From: Pomacea canaliculata
Lineage: Eukaryota > Mollusca > Gastropoda > Architaenioglossa > Ampullariidae
DNA: 64,000 bases
Reading direction: 5' to 3'
NCBI RefSeq assembly: GCF_003073045.1
Contig: NC_037591.1
Location: 39,882,589-39,946,588, forward strand
Part shown: positions 51,430 through 62,859 of the stretch, in pieces
Position numbering within the stretch: the stretch's first letter is position 1
Layout of the letters: each line of letters starts with the position of its first letter
The notes under the pieces: model-generated
What the model saw: only the letters and a program-made list of their open reading frames with translations
Told to the model about the DNA's origin: nothing
The model's database searches: none
Position numbers and translations under genes: made by a program

Positions 51430-52510
51430 TATGAAGATAAATCCTGAAACTTTGACAAAGTAAATCACTATAAATTTCAAAGTGTGAGCTTCTAAGCCTC
51501 AAAATTAAAACACTTTTATTAGATAATATTAAATTTTAAAAAAACTCTGTAGCGTTTCTGTAGGTTTTGTTGCTGTCTCACTTTCTATTTCCCAATACCT
51601 CTTTTATTTTGTTGCAAAAAAATACAGTTTAGGGCCATTATAAGCCGCGGTACAGTAATCAGCGAATTCGCATAATCCACGCGAAATGCTTGGATCCCAA
51701 TTTCTGGACACGGACCTGGACATGGCTCTCAAACACTCGAGACAAGTATTGACATGTCGGTTTGGCATGTCCAATGTCCGTGATTGACATGCTGTCATTA
51801 TCACACATTTGCCTGTTGGCTTATAACTTCAAAGAGATATTTCTAGAAGATCAGTCTTTTATTTATAAATAAACAATAAAATAACTTACAATGAAATTCA
51901 AATGTTAATCTGTTTTATCCACGCTGAGTGCCAGCGCTTTGGAAGCCGCCATTGTAAACTTACAATGCTACACGGTTAAGACAAAGGATTATGATCAAGA
52001 AAACATTCATTTTTTATTATTTATAGTAATTTATGCATTATACAAAAATATTTGATCCACGGACCACCTAAGCCGCGGTGGAGCAGTTCGGACCCAAATC
52101 ACCGCGGCTTGATGGTCCTACACTCCCAAATAACCATGCTAATAAAGCATAGGGATGACCAACTAATTTATGAAGAATTTATCTAAAGATACACAACAGA
52201 ACTTATTATCTCTTATTATTAACTCTTCTTTGCTTATCTAGGAGCTAGTGCATGCGTCCTGCAAGTAGAGTAGGGATTTGTTGTTTGTTCTGTTTTGTTT
52301 CTTGTTTAGTTTTTAATGTGAATGTTTTCTCCACTCTCTACCCTGCACTTTTCATTCGACCTGAAGAAATGTAGTAAAGGGAGGACAAAGAAAGAGAGAT
52401 GAACTGGAGGACATCGCAGACAGTGTTACTTCCTCGTTTCTTCACCGACGAATCAGAGCTCGGGTCTCAGCGGTGTACCTCGCGTGCACTTTTGGAAAGT
52501 GAAAGGAGGT
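51430..52510. repeat. Upstream duplicated segment, copy 2 (carries a MITE)
   Basis: Matches 53630-54260 in order: GTGAGCTTCTAAGCCT, TTTCTATTTCCC, GTTGCAAAAA, AGCATAGGGATGACCA, CTAGTGCATGCGTCCTGCAA, CTTTTCATTCGAC, GTAAAGGGTCGGAG. The 500-base MITE at 51625-52126 interrupts it. No coding potential seen. Confidence 0.75.
51625..52126. mobile_element. pogo/Tigger-like MITE
   Basis: The left end CAGTTTAGGGCCATTATAAG continues into CCGCGG. The right end, read on the minus strand, is GGAGTGTAGGACCATCAAGC and continues into CCGCGG, so the two form imperfect terminal inverted repeats of about 27 bases. CAGT...CCGCGG ends with TA flanks are typical of pogo/Tigger-class elements. The duplicate at 53.85 kb lacks the insert and serves as the empty site. 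No transposase frame inside. Confidence 0.7.
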
Positions 52511-52744
52511 AAAGGGTCGGAGTGATAGAAGGAAAAAAGAAGATAATGATTACAACGACGATATTGATAATAAATATTTTATTATTATGTTATTATTATC
52601 GATATCGTCGTCGTTGTCGTTGTCATCATTATCTTGTTTGGGGAATAAACCCGAATATGTGCTTTTTGCACAAATGTCAATCTCCCTTCTCTGTCATGTC
52701 ACTCAGTTATTCGTCCTTTTACTTGTACCCGTCCTTTGGACAGA

Positions 52745-52815
52745 GGATATTGAGACTGGTTAGAACGCTGGTTTCTAAAGCGAGGGACCCGAGGGTTCAA
52801 TACCCGAGCAAAACA
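52745..52815 (+). repeat. tRNA-like SINE
   Basis: TGAGACTGGTTAGAACGCTGG (split at TGAGACTGG and TTAGAACGC) resembles a tRNA 5' half with box A. About 25 bases later GAGGGTTCAATACCCG matches a T-arm with box B. The sequence after it has no gene. Confidence 0.45.
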
Positions 52816-53089
52816 ACGAACTTTCCCCTGTCGTCCCAGTTGGCGGATATGGGTAGCTGACTCCACACAGGATTGGGGAGAGTAAAGCCGCTAGAGAGAA
52901 GACAGGGGCCACGAGAACAGGAAGGTCTCTGACCCCTCACTCCTCAAAGACCTCAAAATATTAGGCGACGACTTTTACCTTTTCTTACCTGTCGTTTGGG
53001 GGAGCATGTGGAGAGGAAAGGCCTGCCACTCACACCTGTTGATTACCATAGCAGGTTATTGCACAGGACGAGAAAATGAATCTTTGATG

Positions 53090-53460
53090 TTGGCAAGGAA
53101 GGTCTTCCTCTCGCCACCCCGGTGTCCAACACCCTTCAAAGTACCCTAAAGGACACTCTTCGACAAGGTGTCGAGCCAGGTCACGTGACCTAAGCAGATC
53201 AGCTTCATTTGGACATTTGCATGTAGAGGTTCCTGGTGTCCTACGAGTGTCACTACCGTGCTGCCTACAAAGTCGTTGGTTCTGTCTTCTCTATATGCGA
53301 TCCACAGGACCTTCCTCCGGCACTTGTTCTCAGTTATCTATATTATCATCTCCATATCGGCGAGCAGAGTTCAAATTCTACATCCGTAGAGCAGGATGGG
53401 TGCTACGAGGGATTTGTACACATTGTCCGATGTAGTAAAGGTGATGTGGCTGTGCCAGAT
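53090..53460 (-). mobile_element. LINE ORF2 C-terminal fragment
   Basis: The minus strand reads YKSLVAPILLYGC (near 53400), ENKCRRKVLW (near 53310), REDRTNDFVGS, LVGHQEPLHANVQ (near 53230) and LGHVTWLDTLSKSVL (near 53160), with stops between. The pattern ILLYGCxxWTL, then ENKCRRK, then GHVxRxDTL is the usual end of a non-LTR retrotransposon polyprotein. Different subfamily from the copy in gene A. Confidence 0.8.
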
Positions 53461-53483
53461 GCTCTACAGACGAGCTATTGTTA

Positions 53484-53531
53484 CTGCTGTTGTTGTTGTT
53501 GCTGCTGCTGCTGCTGCTGTTGTTGTTGATG
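53484..53531. repeat. (TGC)n/(TTG)n microsatellite
   Basis: Triplet run of TGC and TTG next to the LINE fragment, giving artificial poly-Cys, poly-Ala and poly-Asn/Ser frames. Confidence 0.9.
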
Positions 53532-53629
53532 ATGAGAAAGGTTGTGGGCAGAAATTCTATCATCAGAAGAATTCTTCAGAGTTTCATTTCTTGTAGCACG
53601 CACAATAAATTCTGTTTTCTTTAATGTAA

Positions 53630-54260
53630 CAATATATTGGAAGATAAATCATGAAACAAAGTATATCACTGTAAAGTGCATTCTCTCAACTTCATACAAC
53701 AAGTAGTAATATATTCACTGAAAACAAGTGAGCTTCTAAGCCTAAAAATTAAACCATTTTTATTAAAGAATATAAAATTAAAAATACTACACTCTTTAGC
53801 ACTTCTGTATAATTTTATTTCGTCTCATTTTCTATTTCCCGTCATCTGTTATTTTTGTTGCAAAAAGTTAAATACCTTGGTAGCAAAAAGCATAGGGATG
53901 ACCAGCCTCACTAATTTATGAGGAATTTATCTCAAGATACAAACGGAACTTATTACTTAATTAACTTTTCTTTGCTAATGTTAGCAGCTAGTGCATGCGT
54001 CCTGCAAGTAGAGCAGTGGTTGTTGTTTGTTTGTTTAGTTTTGAAGGTGAATGTTTTCCCAGCTCTATACCCCTTCCCAGCGCACTTTTCATTCGACATT
54101 AAGAAGTGGAGCAGAGGGGGACAGAGAGGTCACACAGATGAACAGGAGGGCAGCACTGACAGCGCTACTTCCTAGTTTCTTCACGGACCAATCAAAGCTC
54201 GGGTATCAATGCACCCTCGCAAGCACTTTTAAAAGCCCAAAACGGGTAAAGGGTCGGAGG
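53630..54260. repeat. Upstream duplicated segment, copy 3 (no MITE)
   Basis: Collinear with copy 2 and lacking the MITE. Together with copy 1 upstream of gene C it shows that this non-coding unit was duplicated again in the D flank. Confidence 0.75.
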
Positions 54261-54283
54261 GATCTTTGGGCTAGATAATTTAC

Positions 54284-54314
54284 TATCATCATCGTCGTCG
54301 TCGTCGTCGTCGTC
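54284..54314. repeat. (GTC)n microsatellite
   Basis: ATC triplets followed by eight or so GTC triplets. Confidence 0.9.
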
Positions 54315-54489
54315 TTGGTCATTTGTGTCATTATTATAATTATTTTATTGGGCAAATCAATCGAAAGAAAAATGTGGGGATTTAGTACTTCAAGCTTTCA
54401 ATCGAGTGAAAATTTTTGGTTAACAATTAGCTCGATATAACATTCAGTTCTTCCAGACGTTTAAGGCGATGATTATCATTCTCCTAGTT

Positions 54490-54830
54490 CTTCCATCGTG
54501 TGGCTGGCTGCCACTATTATCTGCCGACGTGATCGGCGAGGGCGAGATCCACCTTCTGGACGCTGGTCGTCTCCTCCAGCCTCACGATTCCTAACAGAGG
54601 CTGCAGCTTGTTCTTTGGGTTGTGAACATTACTGGCTGTCGCACTTGTCTACACCTTAGTGTCTGCACCCTCAGAGGTCAAACTGGAATACCTCTGATTT
54701 ACCCATTGCCGACCTCGGGTAGCTTCCTGGTGATGACATTACAACCGCTTTCTCTGCGAGAACTACTTTGATTGCACCAACAACACAGACGACATCAGTC
54801 CACGCTCGCTAATGTCGAAACATGCTTTTT
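54490..54830. repeat. Duplicated segment of unknown nature, copy 2
   Basis: Paralogous to 39800-40200. The minus strand has an open stretch with NPKNKLQPLLGIVRLEETTS and then VQKVDLALADHVGR before a stop. The plus strand has HYNRFLCENYFDCTNNTDD. Neither is a family I recognise. Both copies lie 2-4 kb upstream of C or D, so the segment belongs to the C/D duplication unit. Confidence 0.5.
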
Positions 54831-54879
54831 CGGGAAAATAGACATGGAGAACATTCACTGACTTGTCAGTCCTCCACAG

Positions 54880-56975
54880 TTCAGGCTTTTGAGTGTAATT
54901 CAGGACAAAGTGTCCTTTATCCCCGTCGCCCGCCTGTGGTGACGGTTATTCATTCGCACGACGCACACAACAACACGCTGTCACACGCCCTGCTCTCAGC
55001 GGGAATTAGTTTACACACAGACTTGTCCTCTGTCATTGTCATTCCGCTCGTCTGCTCGTTCTTGTCATCACAACAGCCACAAAGCAGGTTAAGCCATGTA
55101 CTCTTGAACGATTTCATGTTATTGTTGATTTGTATTTCGAAATTTCTTTCTCTATTCGTCCGCTGTCAATAAAACCCTGACAAATCTTCTTCACGATCCT
55201 TAACCCCGCCATGAACCAGCCACTATTCACCTCTCGACCTTTGCCCTTTAGCATTTACTATGAACGTGTCAGAACGCAAACCCTGGGCTTCAGCTGTTCT
55301 TTGAAACTTCCAAAGACACGAGGACAAGATCCTCCTCGCCGCGTACAGCAGCTTAGTGTTTAGCAGACCGTGACGTGACGTGACGTGACGTGACGTGACG
55401 TGAAGATGTATGTGAACTCTTGTCAAGTTGCTGATGGTAGAAGTAGCATTTGTAAACCTTTTAGTTTGACATTAGTGGTGTGGTCACTTTGATTTGTTTT
55501 TGTTTTGATTTTTGTTCGTTTTTTCCTAGATATCAAAATGTGCTGGACACATGTTTAAGAAGTGTGACAGCGCCCTCTCGCGGTACCCAACCTTCCTGAT
55601 CAGTGTACTTCACAGGGACACCACTGAGAACATGGCTAACCCCACACCGGAAGTGCAGGGGCTCAGCAAGTCCTCGTGTCTTACTTTCTCCATCTGGTCT
55701 TCTGAAGACAACTTGCCGGACTGTAGTCGGGATTATCAGCTGGCATCGTGGTGTTTAGAACAATTACTATATTTACTTGAATGTAATTAAATTTTTATAG
55801 TTTTTAGTTTTACTATGTCCCAGCTGAGTTGGAACTAGTAACAGACTTGACGAATTTGAACACCTATAATGAGAAAAGAGAGAAAAATATCATCTGGTTT
55901 ATTGGGAAATGGAAATTTATCTTAAACATTTTACATTATTTTAGACTTCATGAACGTGCTGGTTTGATGATGACTGTTTGATTGGGACTGGTTGACAGGG
56001 TAGCCTGATGATGACTGGTTGACAGGGTAGACTGATGATGACTGGTGATAACTAGATGTTTATGTCGTTTCTCGAAAATCGCTTGCTTGTTTAAGAAAGC
56101 AGACAGGGCATACCGACAGAAAGAAATGCAAAATCCAAACATGATTTTTCTTCTTCATGCTTTATTTTTACAGACGGGAAAGAAAAAAAACAAATAGGAA
56201 GCAATTTTGTAATGTGGACTTGTGGATATGCACTATTAATAGAGATAAATACAACGATAAAACAGAATAACATAGCCTTTAAAAAAGTTTCATTTCTGAA
56301 TTGTACGGTGAAAAAACAAATGAAACAGTGAGGAAAATTTATTTAAAAAATCATCTCCTTTCGTAAGATTTATTAGCAAGCTCCTTTGGGAAATTTCTAA
56401 GGAGAACTCATGAATGGTGGAGTACAAAAAGTGTGAAGGAGGTCTAAGGAGGAGTAAACACGACGACTTTCCAAGGGTCTTTCTGAAGGTTGTCTTCACC
56501 GGGGTGTCCCGAGCAGGGGTGAAGTAGGGCTGGGTGTTGTCTGAAAAGAGAAGCCTCGTCATTGTGTGTTTTCTGTAAACTTGGGCTACACGACCATGTC
56601 ATAAAGGACATACTTGTCTTAGTGTAACAGCCTCGAACACACACACACACACCCACACACACACACCCACACACACACAGAGCATACTGATTACTTGTGT
56701 GTGCAGATGATGCGTACAGACGTGAGCTCGAGCAAGAAAGCTCGTGTGTTTATCTAATGATTGTAAAATATTGAAAAAGTGCCCGATCGTAGAGTTACTT
56801 GAGTTATATTTACAACATTTCTCTTTACAATGTGTTACATAAAACATCTCATGTGCTGACAAATAAAACCGCTCTATTCTCCTGCTCTCTCTCTCTCTCC
56901 TTCTAAATCTCTTCCCTATTCCTTCATCTCTCTGTGTCTCTTCCCTCTCTCTCCCCTTTAAATTTCTCTTTTGTA
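54880..56975. other. Intergenic gap between D and E
   Basis: No recognised protein. The plus-strand open frame 55551-55790 (79 codons, no splice or domain support) is probably chance. It includes the pentanucleotide array at 55370. The 3' UTR of E probably extends into its right part; a minus-strand AATAAA lies at 56161-56166. Confidence 0.45.
55370..55403. repeat. (TGACG)n pentanucleotide array
   Basis: Seven perfect TGACG units. Each junction makes TGACGT, the core of a CREB/ATF half-site, but no gene start is near. Confidence 0.95.
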
Positions 56976-56977
56976 TG

Positions 56978-57052
56978 TCTCTCCTCTCCTCTCCTCTCCT
57001 CTCCTCTCTCCTCTCCTCTCCTCTCCTCTCCTCTCCTCTCCTCTCCTCTCAA
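56978..57052. repeat. (CTCCT)n pentanucleotide array
   Basis: About 75 bases of CTCCT repeats (polypurine GAGGA on the minus strand), just after the E stop codon and thus probably in its 3' UTR or 3' intron. Confidence 0.93.
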
Positions 57053-57070
57053 TCTCCTGTCATTTCTTAC

Positions 57071-57310
57071 CTAATCTGTAGGGGACAGGATACCGAGGTC
57101 AACCTCACCGGAGTACTTCACAACACCACCTGAAAGGGAGACAAGTGTTACAACCATCCACAAGCTGTTAGATGACCAAGTGGACTATTCTGACAGTGAG
57201 ATGTCATCAGGCGATGTTGATTTACTTATGTTTGTATGTAATAAAACATTTACATTCACTGTAGTATGACAACACATTATGCTTCACATGAGTGGCAGAA
57301 ATGCTACATA

Positions 57311-57404
<94 letters not shown>

Positions 57405-60400
57405 CAGTACCATTTTCCTCGCCCTCCGATACGCTCCTTGCGACGCGTCGAGTCGTGATAACTGAAAAAAATTACAGGATTATATTACTTGGTGAAATAA
57501 ATAATACAATTATATCACTTGGTGAAATAAATAATAGAATATCACTTGGTGGAATGAACTGAACAGTGATTCTAAAACAAACTAAGTCTGACACGATTGT
57601 TAATTAATCAAACTATTGTATTCAGGATCGTTTTATACAGTCACCTTTCAACATGCAAAGGGCAATGATACCCTATCATTCTGGCTACAAATAATTTATT
57701 TCCATGACAAAGCTAAGACAAGTTGCACCTCTCCGTTACATAATTATCAATCCTATTATTGTTGTTTTTTTAATTGTAAAAGAGTGTCTAGTTGAGAAAG
57801 TCAGTACCTTCATTGATGTTCTCAGGTGACCTTCTTCTACGGCGGCCTGGAGCTGGAACTGAAACGAAAAATGTTTAAAGATAAAAGTGAAAGTAGAACT
57901 GTACTGTTGGCAATAAACAAGACAACAACATATGTCTAAACACAACTTTACTGTTAGCAGCAAACAATGTATTAGTGATAGGAGATCTTTTTCTTTCCTG
58001 TCGTCTTTTCACAAATTCATCTGTCTCTCTACGCACCATGTCTCACTTCTACCTGTTGTTGTTTGTCAACTAAACATACCAGAAGGATCTGGAGTGATGC
58101 ACTTCTTGCTGTCTCCTGGGAGTGGAATGCAAATGTCAGTGCATCCGCCATTGTTCACAGTACAGCCGTTGGCGCTGAAATTTTTTGAACATAATAAAAC
58201 AAATTCAGGGTGATGGTCTATGTTTATAAGTGTTGTTATTGTACTACAAACAACATTAATTATTTTTATGATATTTGTGGAGCTGATGGAGAGGCAGAAA
58301 TAACTAAAAATAATCGTACATTAGAAAGTATTTTCTGTTCTGATAAGAAGCTGTACAGAAGATCGTCAATCAACACTCTCACACAAAACTGTACCCAACA
58401 CAAAATGTGCACACACACACACACACAGGAGAGAGAGAGAGAGAGAGAGAGAGAAATACACACACAGAGAAACACATACACACACACCTCTGTCCACGGA
58501 ATCCTCCGCATACACTACGATGTCCGCCAGGTGGCCGAGGACCCTCCCGATGGTGGCTGCGCTAGTTCCGTTGTTGGCGATGCGGTGAATGGCTGAGGTC
58601 AGCCCCAGGTTACTGTTGAACAGAAAGTATCGTTGGCATCCTTCGATGTACAGACACCACCATTCAACCAACTTGTCACTGCACCTCTTACTACAGATGC
58701 TGAGCTGTCAGTATTTATCATGACCAGCTCCACCCAACCAATATTTTCGGTCAAGGAGGTCACACTCCCGACATGTAAGTAATTGTGTAATAAGCAAACG
58801 GCTCTTGATTGTGGTTTAGCTACAATACTCACTCACCTTTATTGCTATTGCTTAAGTCGATTAGTGTATGGGTGATTAATAAAAAGTAAAAGGAGAAACA
58901 ATGGACACTGCACTCTCTTACCCTGCTGCCCCCCAGTCTGTGACATAAAGATTGTTCTTGTAAAGGTCCATGCCAAAGATGTGTGTTGAGGGTATGGAAA
59001 CAATCACTGTCGTGGTCTGGTTCTCAACGTTCGTCATACCTATCTTGTCTGTTTGAGCGTCTCCCCAGAACACTGTCAAACCTTCGCAAACAAAAATAAA
59101 CGAGATATATATATAAGTAAATGTTAATATATGAAATATTATTAAAAATTAATAATATATTAAGTTCATGTATATAATACGAAACGCTAGAAAAGATAAA
59201 ATTCTAACTCATACAGATTTTTGTGGAAGGAGCACATATCTCAACACTCAAAAAAGGCAGGAACAAGAAGACAAGAGACAAATCTGAAAACAAGCAAAGG
59301 AAAAAGAGAAGACAGGAAGGAACAATAAGGTAGGAATATCAACAAGGAGCAGGTCTCACCCAGTGGGTCCAGGGCCAAGGCGTTTGGCCAACCGATGCCC
59401 TGAGCTGCTGAGACCAGAACCTGCCGGCCGGTGCCATCATAGTTGCATCGCTCTATCTTAGGGGAGACCCCCCAGTCGCCCCAGTAAATCTTGCTGTTTG
59501 GATGGAAGATAAGAGTTGGTCTGGTTAGCTGGGAGCGTGTAAGTACATAGGTACTACAAAATACATTTGTAAAGAAGCGTTTGTTCAGTAAGCATTTATT
59601 ATTGATACTTCCAACTTTATCGTCAAACAGAAAACTTTTATTTATTTATTTATCTCTCGGCTAACCCTTTCAATATCTCTTTCTCTATCGTACTTTCTTA
59701 TACACTAACATTAGTGGATTTCCACAGTGCATCCCATGTCTTTCTTTTTTTCTCTCTTTCTCTTTCTCTCTCTCTCTCTCTCACACACACATAAGGGGAA
59801 ACTGCATCTCATTGTAAGTCAAATTTTGTTCATAATAAAAGTTCACCCATTGCGCTTGTCCAGCTCCACATCTCGCGGGTTGTTGAGGCCAGTGTTGACG
59901 ATGGTCTTGTACTTGTTGCCGCTCATCGTCATCATCGCAATGAGCTTGTTGCCAGCATCCGTGTAGACGAGAAGCCTGGACTTCTGGTCCACAGCGAGAC
60001 CATCAGGCACTGCGCCTGGAGCACAGCATGGGCAACGAGCGTGTAAAGTCAGCATCTGTACGGTTCACAACATAACACAAACATAACATACATTAAACAC
60101 CTCCTGAGCGGAAGCAAAAATAATACATTCATGCTGACATCCTTACTTGGGCCAAGATTGCGGACCACTCTGACGTCACTTCCGTTGAGGGAAGCAGAGT
60201 TGATCGTTTTCTCCTTCCCATCTGTCCAGTAGAGGCGGTCCTCGACATAGTCGTAATCGACAGCAACAGGGCTCTGCACGCCGCTCAGTGGGATGATGAA
60301 GTTGCTTCCGGTGTCGAGATCGAGGCGGTGAATGGCGCCCACAAGTATGTTGGCCGTGAGCAGAAATTTTTGTTGATTGAATCCTATGAACAAAGAATAT

Positions 60401-61845
60401 AAAAACACTAAAGATATGAGATGCACTATCAGCAAACTGGTGTTATCCTAACTGTGCTCAGTCCACTGGTGTTGTCGTAATTGTAATCAATCAACTGATA
60501 TATACATATATTTTTTAATTTATTGTTCTACTTGAAACTCAGTGTGGTTTAACTAAGAATTAAAGACACTGGATTGGTACAAGAGTAAATATGGACGTTA
60601 TTAGACATCATATTATATAATTGTCCAGTCTTTCTAAGGTTTACATTACTCGGAACTTCATGTGTTTGGTGAACTTAGCTTATTGGTCCAGTGTAATGTA
60701 AAATATAATTATTCTATTAATGAGAAATGCTGCACGTGGTCAGCTGTCACTACAAGGCATAGAGAAGGTGGAGCTTTGTTATTGCGAGAACTAATCGTCT
60801 CAGAAATGCCGTACCTGTAGTGTAAATAGCAGAATATCCAGTCCCTGATACAGAGGAATCAGATACAAACTTGATGTACAGACAGTTGTAGGCGGACCTG
60901 AACACCGCAGGGATGGACTTGTTGCAGTAAGTGCCCAAGGAAGGCGACGTGGCTGAACTTCCATCTCGAATCTGTGACCACAAGAAAAGTTACCTCCTTT
61001 TCTGAAAATTATATAACATAATATAATCTCCATATTTATATTTTATACCTACACATCTCCTGTACATATACATTCTCTTTCACAAAGAGACCAAAAGACA
61101 GAGTGGTTCTTCTTAAAGATGGCGTTACATGTCTTCATAATGCGCATCGTAAAACAGACATTCCCGCATGATATTCCTAGTTACAGCCGATTTGATAATA
61201 ATGACCTCAAGTAACGGATGACTAGAGAGAGGAAAACGACCCTGACCTGAACATAGTCCCGGTCACAGCCGTTGGTGCCAGACTGTGTATCAAAGGTCAA
61301 GATGACGATGGTCACGCGCTGTCCCTCTGGGGCGCAGATGATGGAGGTACAGTTCTGGTTGTTGGGGTACGGGTTCGGGTATGACGGAGACGACACGAAT
61401 CCGCTTCTAGCAGTAAAAGTTTGGCTGCATGCTGAAAGTATATAATATTCGTCTCAGTAATGCACTCTCTCTTACTTTCGATATATACTGAGTACAAATA
61501 TTCATGCATGCTCCCCTCTCTCTGCTTCTTTTTGCTGACCATAATGACAGTCATGTTTACATGAATACATCTAAAACATCAATCCATGGATTTATTCCTC
61601 CTGCCATCTGCTTATTTTCCTTCTGGCTGTCATTACCTCCAGTGTCTAACAATTACTCAGACCCATTCTCATGTGGGACATAAGGTACATACCACTCTTT
61701 GCTGCCTTTGATTAAGCCAAGGGAACTATGTAGACTAAGCTAAGTATATATAATATTATACAGACACGTGACCGCCATCCTTACATTGCGCCTGTGCTGG
61801 GACTGCCGCCACAGCCAACATACAAAGAAGAAGTAGGATCGCCAT
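57071..61845 (-). CDS. Gene E: secreted CUB-YWTD propeller-EGF protein
   Basis: Exons 5' to 3': 61845-61785, 61431-61247, 60971-60815, 60383-60147, 60015-59847, 59493-59360, 59081-58922, 58612-58484, 58174-58080, 57858-57808, 57461-57411, 57129-57071. The total is 1488 bases, 495 residues plus stop. Signal peptide ([20 protein letters not shown]); CUB about 21-134; propeller with LYWTD, VYTD, IYWGD, VFWGD and VTDWG; four-Cys EGF-like; RRRRR/S furin run at 448-453; RVAR/S at 465-469; tail ending LSPTD. No helix. Exon 8 must use a donor four bases into a (GT)n run (58484) to keep frame with the EGF exon; the donor homologous to C and D (58488) would break it. Most diverged of the three secreted genes. 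Terminal exon chosen because its acceptor (ctttcag) and phase fit. Confidence 0.8.
57304..57410. repeat. (TGA)n microsatellite in gene E intron
   Basis: Thirty-one TGA-type triplets between the second furin exon and the terminal exon of E. Reading through the donor at 57410 would give a serine homopolymer; other frames give Asp, His or Met runs. All are artefacts if the donor is used. Confidence 0.9.
57411..57858 (-). CDS. Gene E furin-linker exons
   Basis: Two 51-base phase 1-1 exons: 57858-57808 ([17 protein letters not shown]) and 57461-57411 ([17 protein letters not shown]). The cleavage motifs fall at the same exon positions as in C and D, although the peptide between them ([16 protein letters not shown]) is different. 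Both donors are gtactg. Confidence 0.72.
58400..58487. repeat. (CA)n(GA)n tract at the exon 8 donor of E
   Basis: CA and GA dinucleotide runs, broken by short interruptions, directly against the 3' end of propeller exon 8 of gene E. Genes C and D also have CA runs (GT on their coding strand) at this donor. Confidence 0.9.
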
Positions 61846-62197
61846 TCCAGGATGTTTAACTGCAAAATAAATAACTTTTTCTTCTGATTTACATTGCCGA
61901 TAGATGACACAAAATTTAAAAATCTGAATATAAGCATTGCGAAAAAATAAGACAGCGTGATAGGTTGCTGGGATTGGTGGATGTGCGTAAAAAAAAATTT
62001 TCTTTCTACATGTTCGTGATTTCTGTGACCTATGTATGAAATATGAAGGTTTACTATAAACAAAATTGAGGACAATGGAGATGCTTCATCACTGCACGTG
62101 ACACTTTTCTATTGCCCTGATGTGATAAGTTAAACGCAGATAACTTTCAATCGTCACGATGATGAGGAGGAGGATGAAAGAAAAATACTTCACTTAC

Positions 62198-62275
62198 CCA
62201 TCAAGAGTTGCAGTGGAGTGAACCCAGGTCCTTTCCAAGACTCAAGACAATTGTGAAGCTGACTGCCTTGTGTTG
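62198..62275 (-). other. Gene E non-coding first exon
   Basis: The minus strand ends CTCTTGATGG before gtaagt. It joins the acceptor at 61860 (ttgcag). The ATG at its very end is not in frame with the signal peptide ATG in a useful way. The 5' end is estimated from the TATA box. Confidence 0.6.
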
Positions 62276-62294
62276 CCAGCCTCCTGACTGCAGC

Positions 62295-62323
62295 CCTTAT
62301 ATAGGACTAACCAGCCAATGGCA
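62295..62323 (-). promoter_or_regulatory. Core promoter of gene E (CCAAT plus TATA)
   Basis: The minus strand reads TGCCATTGGCTGG and then CCTATATAAGGGC. It has the same order and spacing as the C and D promoters, but the second CCAAT is lost and the TATA box is closer to consensus. Confidence 0.75.
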
Positions 62324-62859
62324 GCTCCGCTATTGTTTCCACATTAACCTGCTATTTGGCGCATGCGCACAACGCAGCCTTTCTACAAAGGCTGACTGGA
62401 CAAATGAAAAACAGAAATCGTAGAAACACTGCATGGTACAGTGAGATCATTATCAGTGTATACTCGCTGCATCAAACACATTTTATGACTTGTTTATGAC
62501 TCATACTCACTCGGGTGTGTGTCAACAGGATGCCAAAGCAGGATTTGTGATGTTGAACTGCTTAATAATAATAAGTTTTGACGTATTCTTTAAACTCGAT
62601 CAGATCCTTTTCATATTTAACATTTTTGATAAATAAAAATATTAATCTTAATTTCTAACGAAAACGTTTTGAGCAAAACTCTTTAGGATGGTATGGTATC
62701 ACGGGAAATAGAACTGTATATGGTCTATTGTTTGTACAGTGAACATTTAAGTAGAGCTTTATATGTAATAACCAGACTTAAAGTACAGGCACTCGAACAC
62801 ACATCAAAACCGGAGTGGCCGGAGAAAACCATACTGTAAAGAGGGAAGCATTGCGGAAG

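Noticed and set aside
55551..55790. 79-codon plus-strand open frame
   Set aside because: No domain, signal peptide, splice partner or paralogue in the window. Length is within chance expectation.
57304..57461. Serine-homopolymer C-terminus for gene E
   Set aside because: It needs read-through of a donor (AATG/gtactg) after exactly 51 bases. C and D have the same 51-base exon, and a phase-matched terminal exon lies at 57071-57129.
57222..57562. Long poly-His and poly-Asp open frames over the 57.3 kb repeat
   Set aside because: Both come from reading a (TGA)n microsatellite in different frames. No splice support or flanking protein sequence.
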